NCBI GenBank assembly: GCA_003988855.1
Contig: QYAI01000060.1
Span: 96,337-160,336 of the forward strand
Direction: 5' to 3'
Origin: Arachnopeziza araneosa
Taxonomy: Eukaryota > Ascomycota > Leotiomycetes > Helotiales > Arachnopezizaceae
DNA: 64,000 bases
In this document: in pieces, positions 46,049-56,361 of the stretch
Layout of the letters: each line of letters opens with the position of its first letter
How positions within the stretch are numbered: position 1 is the first letter of the stretch
Translations under genes and position numbers: made by a program
The notes under the pieces: model-generated
Databases searched by the model: none
What the model saw: only the letters and a program-made list of their open reading frames with translations
What the model was told of the DNA's origin: nothing

Positions 46049-47188
46049 CTATACATCAACTTTAGTTTCGCTTATATCCGTTTTGGCCAACTCTCGCAGT
46101 CGCTGCAGGATCTTGTCCTGGAAAATTGAAGATTCAGACTCCTGCAGGTCTTTTCGTAGCTTCAGACTTCCATAAACTTTCTCCAATGCGTTCATAACGA
46201 CCCCAGACTCGATTATTTCTCGCTCCTCGCCGAATAAACAAACTTTGGGAAAGCTCAAGTATCCCAGACGGAGCATTGCTTGTAGCTTGTCTTTCTCGTA
46301 GTGGTATTGTTTGGGCAGCTTGTTCACCCGTTTCAACTTGTTGTCGAATAGTTCCAACATGATAACCATATCCTGCATTGAATGTTTAGATGTTTTTGGC
46401 CTATTTGGTGTCGCCTGGAATTCCGAGAGTAAATTGTCAAGTGAACGAAGATCCATCTTGAAATCAAAGTGAAGGTTCTTTGCTAAAGCTCCCTCTTGGA
46501 TTGTCCAGAGTCTCCTCGTCCAGGGAGAATGTTTGATGCGTGACAAACAGTCCTCGGCAGATTCTGAACTATATAAAGACAGCCAAGGCTCAAGAACAAT
46601 GACATTCCTAGCACCCTGGAAAGTCCCCCCATCTGAGAGGGCAACTTTTTTGGTTTTTCCATCCAAAGGAAAGCAGAGCGTATCAATCCAAAAACATGTT
46701 GCATCATCCCTATTATCACTCAAAGAATTCGCTATGCGCTCTATCCTATCGACTTGGCAAGTAGGAAGTGAGTTCGAAAGACTATTGCCTAACCCGCGGC
46801 TACGTACGTGACTGATTGAAACGAAGTCTTCTCCAGAATTCAGAGACTTAGGAACTACCTGAAATCTCTTACGACCCATGACATCGGACGAGCATCTTAT
46901 GAGAGGAATTTGGTTTGCGTCGATGATACATGTCGAATCTCTCAATGGGGTCTCTACGAGCTCGCAATCGCATGTCGATGTGACATGCTTAGGACTCACC
47001 ATCACATCCTTCTCATCAGAGTAGCGACCTCGGTGCAGTCGATAGGCGTCGACTCCAGACTGTTCAGGACATTTCAGCAATCCGAGAGCCTCGTAAGTGA
47101 ATGTTGCGACGAAAGGTTGCTGCCTAATTTGGAGCGTACGGGAAGCACTGTTGGGAGACAAGGTGGATTCAGGAAAAAGCTGATTCAT
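46049..47188 (-). CDS. HET-domain (heterokaryon incompatibility) protein
   Basis: Single exon, 379 residues. HET signature blocks are VSISHVRSRGLGN, NSLPTCQVDRIERIANSL, CFWIDTLCFP, ARNVIVLEPWL, and SPWTRRLWTIQEGALAKNLHF. This fits the subclass usually reading SHVWADGLGN...LPRCQ. The normally conserved Trp after SHV is Arg here. The N-terminus keeps a Cys-containing segment (TSTCDCELVET). HET proteins trigger cell death on non-self recognition. At 379 residues it is short for the group, so the C-terminal variable part may be reduced. The start codon lies five bases outside an inverted-repeat element, and the first codons plus promoter are duplicated at 12563-12645. Confidence 0.85.
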   Translation of the reverse strand: MNQLFPESTLSPNSASRTLQIRQQPFVATFTYEALGLLKCPEQSGVDAYRLHRGRYSDEKDVMVSPKHVTSTCDCELVETPLRDSTCIIDANQIPLIRCSSDVMGRKRFQVVPKSLNSGEDFVSISHVRSRGLGNSLSNSLPTCQVDRIERIANSLSDNRDDATCFWIDTLCFPLDGKTKKVALSDGGTFQGARNVIVLEPWLSLYSSESAEDCLSRIKHSPWTRRLWTIQEGALAKNLHFDFKMDLRSLDNLLSEFQATPNRPKTSKHSMQDMVIMLELFDNKLKRVNKLPKQYHYEKDKLQAMLRLGYLSFPKVCLFGEEREIIESGVVMNALEKVYGSLKLRKDLQESESSIFQDKILQRLRELAKTDISETKVDV

Positions 47189-47192
47189 TGCT

Positions 47193-47809
47193 AGCTACTA
47201 TGCTGGTTCCTTAAAGGGCACTGGTCTTGCGAACTAACTAGCTCGCAGTCCTGCCTTAACTCTAGCTCTGTCTGGTGACATGTCCCTCTCCCCGAACGAA
47301 AATTAGCTGCTCCGGCAGTAAGTAGTTAGGCTAACTGCTGCTCTGCTCTGCTCTGCTCTATAGTATAATGATTATATTCGTACAATTGTGTCTTGTAACG
47401 AGACACGCGGCTTTGTATATCAGGAGCCCCGAATTTAGACGACAGCTTTCTTGAAAGCTCATCACGTCCGACAAAACGGTGGTCTTTGTTCCGTTCCATG
47501 TTGTGAACACGTTTGGATGGCGCTGAGAGAGGCGGCCTGGTTGAGTGACTAGCATGAATGGCCTTCGTGGCGTCAGAATGAATTAGTGTGATGCTGGTTG
47601 ATGGTGGCAAGGTTTACGCACCATGGGGGTGCCATGAATCGCTGGCGCATTTGAAATGAGTTGTTTGGAAATCTCACCAACCACCAAAGAGTTCTCCCAT
47701 TCCAAGGCCAGTGTCACGTGACGAGACTCAGTCACGCAACGGCTAGGGTTAGGGCTAGGCTAGTTAGTAAGCAAGACCGGTTCCTTTAAGAGGAACCGGC
47801 ACAGTAGCT
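47193..47809. mobile_element. Inverted-repeat element between HET gene and NLR relic
   Basis: The left end (47193-47243) and the reverse complement of the right end (47809-47758) share about 50 bases: AGCTACTATGCTGGTTCC against AGCTACTGTGCCGGTTCC, then GGTCTTGC and ACTAACTAGC. The right end holds a near-perfect hairpin (CCGGTTCCT-TTAAG-AGGAACCGG). The 617-base unit has no transposase and includes a CTGCT microsatellite (about 47334-47360). It could be a MITE or a duplicated promoter pair. Confidence 0.5.
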
Positions 47810-48201
47810 ATTCTTCTTCTCTTGTCTCCCAACAGCCAGAGAACACCCTCTCATTCTCTTCAATCCTATTCCAAGCAACCCAGATATCTCTCTCCTTGGC
47901 CTTGAATTTTATTGTCATCCGAAGCTTGTCGATCCAGCCCTGCCTTGATGCAGCATTGATTTCTGCCAGCTTGTGAATCATGTTCAGATCTTCTAGACAA
48001 CTCTTGACCTGTTGCTCTACTGATGGCAGCCTGTCGTTCTGGATCCTTTGGGCGAGATCTAGAAGAAGATTGGCATATGAAAGCTGCCTGGGTGTGGTCT
48101 CCAGTTCGTCTCGGAGTTCTGACCAAAGATATGACCTTGGACATTTTTTTCTTCTCGAAAACCTGGGCCTCTGCCGCGACCAGGCCGATGACTTCAGCCA
48201 T
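47808..48201 (-). pseudogene. NLR/STAND N-terminal domain, frameshifted fragment
   Basis: The minus-strand start MAEVIGLVAAEAQVFEKKK reads like the N-terminal domain of fungal NACHT/NLR proteins. A frameshift at or near a seven-A run (about 48141-48147) separates it from the rest, which continues in another frame: SELRDELETTPRQL, SVEQQVKSCLEDLNMIHKL, KAKERDIWVAWNRIEENERVFS. It ends at a stop inside the inverted-repeat element. No nucleotide-binding or repeat domain follows. A broken, N-domain-only remnant is the simplest reading; a sequencing error in the A run is possible. Confidence 0.65.
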
Positions 48202-48716
48202 GCTGTAAGCTCAAGGGCAAATATATAACCGAACCTGAGGAGGCTGGCAGAGACAAATGATTTCCTCTGCAGAAGCCTAGGAGAAGCGATGATAATACCG
48301 TAGCAGTCGAAGTTGGAGAAAGGGGGGGTCTCAGCTGAGATGCGAGTGCTAGAACTAAGCCTCTTTTAGCTTCGGGCTGAATAGTCGCAGGTTGATTCCC
48401 TGATTAAGCGAGTGGCTTAACACGTCGACAGGAGGGACGGGCAAAAAGGTGCTTCTCCACACGCTCCTAGATAAAGCTAAGTTGCGGGGTGCTATCATTC
48501 GCATGCGGCTGGTATGTGGCTGGAAATCCGCGTATTCTGAAGCTGAAGCGTGGCTGCATGCTGACCGCCTTATCCGATGATCTAGAGCTGCAACGGCCGA
48601 GAGCCTTGGGGCTTTTATAACTGTTGCATCCCACTTTCAACTTCATTCACAACTATCCAATGCACTCGCTTGTGATCTAAATCCTCTCTGCTTTGATCGC
48701 TGTGTACAGGTCCTCA
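48202..48716. other. Intergenic region
   Basis: 515 bases between divergent genes; a TATATA lies near 48220. GGTTGATTCC near 48391 resembles a tRNA B box, but no tRNA can be folded around it. Confidence 0.4.
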
Positions 48717-49545
48717 ATGGCCGTCGACGCCAGAAAACAGAACCCGGTGTCGAGAGTAAGATTTTATTTTCTTCAATACAAGTACGAACGACGCTGAAAA
48801 TACATAGGCAGTAGGTGCGATTTTTGGTGCTATCAGAGCAACATGGTTCCCCTATCGCTCTCAGTCCGTCCCTATCAGACACATTGCAAATGCGACCGCA
48901 GAACAAGACGCTTTGACCAAAGAGTGGGTGAAGATGAAACTGGATGAATACACTGTTGTTTCAGTCACAGTGAGTATACATCTAGCAATTAAATCGCTAG
49001 CAAAATCCATGCCTACATAGTTGTGTGCTTTACTAATCGTTTGCGCCTTACAGGCCGCGCTTGCAGCAGCAGTGGTGACGGGCACTCTGGCATGGCCAGA
49101 TTCCAGACCATGGACCGTGACCGGTTTCTGGGCATGTTCTCTCGTGCACGCGCTCTTTGCAATCATCATCGCCACCCAGCAGAGCGTCGTTCTCACACGA
49201 GCCAGCTGCGGGCCAAACAGCAGCGCAAACCTGCGAGCGCTTTTCGGCGCCATCAAAACCGCATCCAAATATCGGTCTAGTAGAGTGATGCTCTTCATCT
49301 GGCAGGCTCCGACGATGATGCTAGGCACCAGCCTTATGCTTTTGCTGCTGGGGTTGATGGTTTTCTTTTATACCGCAGCCGCGCAGGCCGGTGCGTGGGG
49401 CCCGGAGGTCAAGATTGCAATCTGGTTTTCTTTGTCGATGGTGTTTGGTACAGCGACTTATTTGTTGTCTTGGGAGCAGACGGAATGGCAGTATCAGGCT
49501 CTGAGCGATGCAGATCAAGACGTAATTGGGGATATAGAGCGGTGA
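48717..49545 (+). CDS. Integral membrane protein, unknown function
   Basis: Three exons, 48717-48755, 48808-48969 and 49054-49545, give 230 residues. After a short soluble N-terminus (KEWVKMKLDEYTVVSVT) there are about four membrane helices, including LIIVCA-less AALAAAVVTGTLAW, GFWACSLVHALFAIIIATQ, MMLGTSLMLLLLGLMVFFYT and IWFSLSMVFGTATYLLSW. The WTVTGFWACSLVHALF pattern recurs in uncharacterised ascomycete membrane proteins. No transport or catalytic motif is visible. Splicing all closes in frame. Confidence 0.7.
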
Positions 49546-49787
49546 GTAGTGGAGAGGTAAGCATGTAATACTATCCCAGTTTTAAATAAGGGTAACATAT
49601 TGGAACCAACTACAGCAAATCATAGACCAAATATTTATTATCTTCAAGTTTTGAAACATCTATAAGCGAGGAGGTAATACCAAAATACGAAAGATCGACT
49701 GTCATACTAGGTAGATTCGGCTGAAATTGAGGAAAAGGCCATTCTTTTAATAATGCATCCCTCGCTCTTTGCCCAATATTTACAGTT

Positions 49788-51559
49788 TTATCTGCCTAAG
49801 AAAGGGTTAGAACCCATTACCTCACAGATCGTGCCTTGCGGTGGAAGAGTAACGTTAGCGAGATAAGCCTGCAACCAAGTAGTGCAATTGGACAGGAAAC
49901 CCAAAAACCCGTGGCCTCTGGCATTTTGTTGCAGGATAGCCGAGTTTGGAAATCTCAGAGCCATCTTGTGTGTGCTGTGCTGCAGTCAGCATTCCGTAAG
50001 GAAGGTCAGATGATTAAGCATGGCTTGCCTCTCTATCGATGTGGGGGGATCAAGAGTATTTCCTGTAAAGAGGATAGGAGCGCTCGTCTGGTTTACTCCT
50101 AGCGGACCTGCACATGGTATTAGTTCCATATTTAGGTTATAGGCAACACAAATACCCTTGATCTGTTAGCTTGCAGGTGGAACAATATCTCGTTCTCGGC
50201 AGAGACCAGTCAGTCCAACCCAAGCGTCACCACTCCACGGCGATATCTCATCTGCTTTCCGAATCTGCTCTTCCCACCTACCCATCGTGGAGAGATCAAG
50301 TTTCTGGGCCGCTGCGTCGAGGCAGAAAATGAAGATCGTAGCCCACTGATCCAGAAAACCCCAGGATGATTGGAGTTCCACGAGTGCGGAAGCGTCCCGA
50401 ATTCCCAGTCCTTTCAGAATTGTTGCGAGATTTGGAAAGAGAGCGTCGTTGTAGAGGTCGTACACCAATGCCCCAAGCAGGTGCTCGTAGCGCATGAGCT
50501 GTGGATATTGTACCAGAGACGTATTGCTGATGGGAATTGGGTTGACTCGGATAGCCTCGAAAACGTTCTTCATCCATTGCTCAATCGCAGCGGGAGAAGG
50601 AGCGTAGAGATCGCAGTGGTCAGGTCCAGCTTCGTAGCAGAGTGTGAAGAAAGCCTTAATCATCTTGGTCGTATCTTGAAAGTTACGCAGCCACAGTCCG
50701 TGGTAGTAATCATCCGTATCAACCACTGAATCGATAACGAACCGTCCAACTCGATCCGGGAAGAGCGTGGCAAATGTCATGCCAAGTACAGTTCCATAAC
50801 TGCCGCCATAGAACCAGACTTTAGCATCCTCCGCACTGTGGTTGTTGACGATATTTTGCTTCTCGGCGAAGTTGATCATGTCCGCTGCTACTGCTAATGT
50901 GTTGACATAGCGTCCAAGACCATTTCAGTGTACATCCGTGCACCATCTTCCAAAAGCACCCGCCATTTCGAAGTAATCGGCTACCGAGTAAGGATTTTTG
51001 CCATCCACAATGCATAAGAATGTTTGTTCGAACAGCAGTCTCCCTTCAAAGTTTCCAAGGAAACAGTCAGACTTGGCCCATTGTTGTTCACACCACGTGG
51101 ATCAAAGCCAATGAGGTTGTACTGCAGATCAAAACGAGATGCTAGTAAATCTCCGGCTTCGAGAACCAGCTGAACGCCGAGGCTCCTGGGCCACCAGGAT
51201 TAATCTGGATATTTTCAGTGTGCGATGTTTCATTTGCCGCACTCAGCTTGATATAAGCAATATCCGTAGTCCCAGCATCTGGATTAGCATAATCCAGCGG
51301 CACCTAAACAAATCAGCTTTCTCTTACACATAAAAGCTTAGGGCATACCTTGAGGAGGGCACATGAAAACGTGTCGAAACATGGCTGCCATTTGAGATCA
51401 ACTGAGGGAGTTATCTATGCCTTGTTAATTCGCCATCAATCAGCTGAACGAGAACAAACTCACATCTGCGAAATCAAAAACCATAGGATCAGTGTTACTT
51501 CTCCTCGAATAAGCGTTTGTAGCAGCAAGAGAAAACATTGGCAAGGCAAAGATTGCCAT
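49788..51559 (-). pseudogene. TAP-like alpha/beta-hydrolase (S33 tripeptidyl-peptidase type), pseudogene
   Basis: Pieces of a complete family member are in order on the minus strand: signal-like start at 51559, WQPC..FSCALLKVPLDYANP, NPGGPGASA, LIGFDPRGVNNNG, AGAFGRWC, the nucleophile block FYGGSYGTVLG, NTLDPPTS, AHKMALRF and a Cys-containing end. Breaks: frame changes near 51173-51184 and 51066-51078, an in-frame TGA at 50925-50927 and a TAA at 50166-50168 (each could be C-to-T). A GC-AG intron (GCAAGC donor) is likely in the 3' part. The longest intact piece is 50166-50879. Active members remove tripeptides from secreted peptides; this copy is very probably dead. Confidence 0.8.
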
Positions 51560-52941
51560 GAGAAGGGTACAGCTGAAGGACAGCGAAGAGATAGAGCGTG
51601 CTATTTGGAAAGCTGTTATGAATTATACCTTGTTTGTGAAAGTATTTAGATGAGTAATGATGAGAACCTCCAACAATGCGCGCCCATCGAGTATTTGTAA
51701 TAACCTAAACCATATGTCACCTTACTGGTCTTGCGATCGTGGAAGAGATATTCTATGTACGAGATCCCCTTTAGCCAGCCGTCTCCATTCCCCTACAGAG
51801 CTGAATCACTTCCTTAAATCGACTTGAGAATCATTTCTTTGCTGAATAATTGGATAGATATTCACGGGTCTGTACTAAGTGCTACCGAGATTTTAATTGT
51901 TTGCGGCGGTGGAGGTGAATACGCCTCTGCCTAATGAATACGCCGCGGTTTCCGAAATTTGAACCAGATGCAGACGGCTTCTGGTTGAAAACTTAGATAC
52001 GCGTGAACAATGATGATGGTAGCTAGTAATTCGCCCATGGTAAGCGTAAATGACAGGCTTATTCCGCCGAAACCCATGCGAAATGATACGCGTATAAAAC
52101 TGCGCCGCCTAGGTACACAGATGAAAAGCATCCGAGTAAGCGAATCTGATACCCATCAACTTATCATCTCAGCGAGTATATATCTTCTTCTAACTTGAAT
52201 GCGAATGAGAGCATTCCCATTACATGACACGCCCACAAGTAGTGTATGTCGAAGATTGAGAAATACAACTTCTTCGCTTGCAGAACGTGGTGTCAAGAAG
52301 AGTTGTCAAGAATTATGTTGAGAAAATGAATGTGAAAAGATGGCTCTTGGATCTTTGTGAGATTGTGAAAGCATATCATTTGGCGATGATCGAAGGAGAG
52401 AATATGTACACATGATAAACTTGGCAGTGCTTACTGTTCAATCTCATGGGAGAAGAAACAAGCGAAGATCGGGATCGGTCGCTTAGTCGATGAGGGGGTA
52501 AGCGAGATGGACGTACGCCATACCAATTTCATTGCCAACCATTTTCGCATTATTAGTGCTCTTCTTACGAATAGAAGAGTATCAGCGACTCGGGGCAATA
52601 TCTCACCGACCAGAGCTTCTAGAACGAGGCTCATTTGATATGTCGCTAAACCGGCCAGTAGCACGACCTGTGGCACTGATCGGGGTTAAGTTAGGCCGAT
52701 CAGTTAGGTTGCTCAGATGTCGTAGCTCACAACAGAGTCCAGAGAGATTGTTCTACTGTCCTTTCAAACGGGAGCGGAGATATTTCGAATTTGCCGTTCG
52801 GACAGAATTTTTGGTCAGAAAGTACGATATAACATTCCTCCCTGCGGCATTTGGCGAGAATTGGATTACTCAATTCTTTTCATCCACCGATCTTACTTCC
52901 CCACGGCATCTTAAACAACAATTTGAATATACAGCCGTACA
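51560..52941. other. Gene-poor intergenic region
   Basis: 1.38 kb between the hydrolase pseudogene and the SDR gene. Short open frames exist on both strands, but none has a domain, repeats or good start context. Confidence 0.4.
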
Positions 52942-54027
52942 ATGGTGTCTTTAAAGGTCGTCCAGGCCTCTAATGCTCTCATCTCGACAAGCATCCCTTC
53001 AGGTCTTGTCGCCGTCTTCGTCGGTGGGACGAGTGGCATTGGCGAATATACTCTCATTGAGTTCGCTCGCCAAGCGCGCCAACCACGCATCTACAACATC
53101 GGTCGCTCACAGGAAGCATCCGATCGTATCGCGGCCGAAGTCAAGAAGATAAACGCCGAGGCGCAGTATACGTTCATCCAAGCCGACGTGAGCTTGATCC
53201 GGACCGTGGATGCGGTGTGCGCCCGGATCAGCGCGAAAGAGAAGACGGTGAATATACTGTGTCAGAGCCAGGGGACGTTAGTCACGGGTGTGAGTAGGTA
53301 ACCCTCTTTCTAATGATATAATTCTTTCGGAAGAGAATCTATGACTTACAGAACGACAGCAACGAAAGAAGGTCTCCACCTCATCTCATCTCTTAAGCAC
53401 CACTCTCGCGCTCGTTTTATCCTCAACCTCCTTCCGCTTATCACCGCCGCAAGCGGCATCCGTCGCGTCATCAGCGTTCTGTGCGGCACCAAAGAAGGCC
53501 CCATCAATCTCAATGACCTCCAGACCTGGAAAGCCAAACCAGCAGATGTGTTCAAGAACCGCGGGCACAGCTGCTCGATCCTCACCCTGATCCATGCGCA
53601 TTTCGCGCAGCAAGCGCCCACCGTCTCGTTTGTCCACGATTACCCCGGTGGCGTGAGATCGGGGATCAACAGGGGAACGACCGGGTTGCTTTGGGGAGTG
53701 TTGACGGTGATAGGTTGGTTGGGACCACTGGTTTATGTCCCTGAAAAGGAGAGCGGGGAGAGACATTTGTTTTATGCTACGAGTGAGAGGTTCAGGGCGA
53801 GGGAGGGAGTGGAAGATGCGGTCCCGTTGGAGGATGGCGTAGGTCTTGCGACGGGGATCGATGGAAAGGAGGGAAGTGGGGTTTATTCCACTGATGAAAA
53901 GAGTGAGAGTGGAGGACCGGCGATGGTGGAACTGTTGGAAGGATTTAAGAAAGATGGATTGGTGGAGGCGGTATGGGAGAAAATTGAGGGGGAGTATGAA
54001 AGGATAGCTAAGCTTCCGAAGGAGTAG
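52942..54027 (+). CDS. Short-chain dehydrogenase/reductase-like protein
   Basis: Two exons, 52942-53297 and 53352-54027, give 343 residues. The N-terminal Rossmann fold has GGTSGIGEYTLIEFARQ and later NIGRSQ, with the central ADVSLIRTVD and ILCQSQG strands. The C-terminal half (TKEGLHLISSLKHHSRARFILNLLPLI, HDYPGGVRSG) replaces the usual YxxxK region, and a clear catalytic YxxxK is not seen. This matches a common fungal SDR-like group whose substrates are unknown. A hydrophobic patch (LLWGVLTVIGWLGPLVYV) suggests membrane contact. No link to the clusters is evident. Confidence 0.8.
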
Positions 54028-54444
54028 GAGATTCTCAAGCTTTTGTATCGGTGTAGAGAGTTTTGGATTTGTTGAGGCGATTTTATTCTTTCTCTTCTTA
54101 AACAGACGCCAATAAATTAAATGTCGGCGAAACTGATTGATTCTAGTGGGTATATGATTCGGAAGAGAGCATCGAATTTTTATCATAACGGGTAGTCATC
54201 TGGAATAAAAATTTAAAAAGAGGTTGGGGCTGACAGCATCCAGAATAGAGACAATGGTAAGGGGACGCACTTCTCAAAGCATTTCAAAGAATGGAATCAT
54301 TTCTATGTTGCCAAACGAAGAGGTGTGACCTTGAAGTCAAAGAGAAAGAACCAATAATTTTCATGAACCTCATAAGAGTCATCTCACGCTTACTTGCAGA
54401 TGCTGGACTATCCCTTGCCCACACAATCTGTGACGAGCCATCGA
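54028..54444. other. Convergent intergenic region
   Basis: 417 bases between convergent genes; nothing recognised. Confidence 0.35.
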
Positions 54445-56361
54445 TCATTGAAGGCTGCGAACTGCCTTTATAACGCTTTGTGGGTCAAGACCTTGATGGA
54501 AAATCTGCTCACCCAAACCACCACATCCTTCCTTGGTTGTGCCAATGTACTTGTACTTTGGATGAAGCTGTCTCTCCAACAACCAAGTACCCATCTTGCT
54601 ACCCAAACCAGTCTTCTGATTGAGCGACTCGACTACCAACACGAAAGGCGTAGAACCATATTTTCTTAGCGCATCCTCATCAACAACGTTCAATGTTGCC
54701 TTGTTGACAAGACCGACATCGACGCCCTGGCTTCGGAGTCTGTCAACTGCATCTAGTGCTCGGTAAACCATCTCACCAATGGCAACAACATAACCAGCGG
54801 TACCAGTCCGGATGAACTCATCTTTGCATGGGGTGAACTCGTATCCTTCACCATAGAATGGCTCCTCGGAGTGCTCCTTAAGAATAAGAGGAACCTTGGC
54901 ACGGGTAGAGATGACCAAACGAATACCCTCATCCCAGAAGATCTTAGCAACGGTCTTTCGCATTTGATTAGCATCAGCAGGGAAGTAGAGTCTTGTTGTA
55001 TCACCATCAATCAAAGCATTATCCGCAAAGAAAGTATTGATGCCGAAGTGACAGGTGTTGTCTGCCATCTCATCAACACCAGAATGCGAGAAATGACAGA
55101 TGACGTTGGCAAAATTGAGTCTTGCCATGGTGAGTTCCGAGATGATCATTTCGCAGAAGGCTGAGAAGGTGGAGAAGATACCAACTTTTCCCTTGGTTGC
55201 TCCGAAACCAGCTGCAGCGGAGAAATTACCACGTTCCATGATACCGGATGATTGGAAGACTTCAGGACGCTGCTTGTGGATAACGCTAAGTCCTGTTGAG
55301 CCTTCGAGATCAGAATCAATCACCACAACTCGCTCCTTTGCCTCTTCCTTGGAGAATTTCTCAAGAACTGATACAACGGCTTCGCCGAAGATGACACGAT
55401 TGGCATATTTCTCTTTGGTAGATCCAGAGTAAAGATAAGCTAGGCTGTTAGGTGTGATTGCCTTCAATTTCTCAACAGCATGGTCATAGCCTCGTTCTGT
55501 TAGATACTCGATGGCAATCTTCACGGGAATAACATCGTGGGCATGAGTCGAACCCTCCAAACCTTTGATTCCTGGTGCCATGACTCTTTTAATCACAACA
55601 GCGGCTGGTCCTTCATGAGTCACGGCGCCACAGATGGAAGCGTAGAGTTGGTCGATATCCTCACCAGCCGTGTGGAAAACCTTCAAACCCTGACCGCCCA
55701 ATGTTGATGTCAAGTCATATCCTTTAAGATACTCAGAGGGGTGACCGGCAATCGTGACATCATTATCGTCAATCAAGACCTTCACGTTTAAATTCTTGGC
55801 GACTGCAAACCGAGCGGCTTCTGCGTCATCTCCTTCTTGTTGGGATCCGTCCGATCCCAAGAGGAAGAGTGTCTTGCCAGGATGAGCCAAAGCCACTCCA
55901 TTGACGAATCCCCACAGATGGCCAAGACGTCCTGAGCTGAATTGCACTCCTGGAGTCAGGCCAAGCTCGGGATGCCCGGGAAGCTTTGAATTTGCCTCGC
56001 GATAGTGAAGAAGGTGCTCGAATGGAAGGTGCTTGTGAAGGGCGCTGAGAAGGTATTGGGTAGCAACTCTGTGACCAGACTCATCATAGACAATGGGGAT
56101 GAACTTCTCAGTTGAGTGCTGGAAGAAGGCTTCGAGGATGCATACTTCTGGGATAGTGTCATATGGACCTCCAGTGTGGCCACTGACACCCCTAGCTGCC
56201 CCCGAGGCTGTGAAGTAAACAATGGTATCTCGGAGAAGTGAGATGTTGGATAGGAGGTCCTTCTTTTGCTCCTCGGAGAGCTTGGAATTGGCAGGATCTA
56301 AGGCGATGGGTTTGTACTTGGCGAAGACATCAATGCCGAAATCTGCAGTTGCGCTGGCCAT
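54445..56361 (-). CDS. Transketolase-family protein
   Basis: Single exon, 638 residues, close to full transketolase length (about 650-700). The thiamine diphosphate site shows GSDGSQQEGDDAEAARFAVAKN ending in VLIDDND. SGHTGGP sits near the N-terminus, and the catalytic-glutamate block reads GIMERGNFSAAAGFG. The pyrimidine-binding and C-terminal domains (VNKATLNVVDEDAL, GLGSKMGTWLLE) are present. It transfers two-carbon units between sugar phosphates; sequence divergence from canonical pentose-phosphate transketolase suggests a specialised paralogue. It is intron-free, unlike its neighbours. No stop or frameshift. Confidence 0.9.
   Translation of the reverse strand: MASATADFGIDVFAKYKPIALDPANSKLSEEQKKDLLSNISLLRDTIVYFTASGAARGVSGHTGGPYDTIPEVCILEAFFQHSTEKFIPIVYDESGHRVATQYLLSALHKHLPFEHLLHYREANSKLPGHPELGLTPGVQFSSGRLGHLWGFVNGVALAHPGKTLFLLGSDGSQQEGDDAEAARFAVAKNLNVKVLIDDNDVTIAGHPSEYLKGYDLTSTLGGQGLKVFHTAGEDIDQLYASICGAVTHEGPAAVVIKRVMAPGIKGLEGSTHAHDVIPVKIAIEYLTERGYDHAVEKLKAITPNSLAYLYSGSTKEKYANRVIFGEAVVSVLEKFSKEEAKERVVVIDSDLEGSTGLSVIHKQRPEVFQSSGIMERGNFSAAAGFGATKGKVGIFSTFSAFCEMIISELTMARLNFANVICHFSHSGVDEMADNTCHFGINTFFADNALIDGDTTRLYFPADANQMRKTVAKIFWDEGIRLVISTRAKVPLILKEHSEEPFYGEGYEFTPCKDEFIRTGTAGYVVAIGEMVYRALDAVDRLRSQGVDVGLVNKATLNVVDEDALRKYGSTPFVLVVESLNQKTGLGSKMGTWLLERQLHPKYKYIGTTKEGCGGLGEQIFHQGLDPQSVIKAVRSLQ

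Noticed and set aside
47740..47770. Telomere-like TTAGGG words (CTAGGGTTAGGGCTAGG)
   Set aside because: Only one or two imperfect units, inside a dispersed repeat end and flanked by unique sequence; not a telomere.
48300..48440. Possible tRNA (GGTTGATTCC B-box-like word)
   Set aside because: No matching A box, acceptor stem or anticodon loop could be found.
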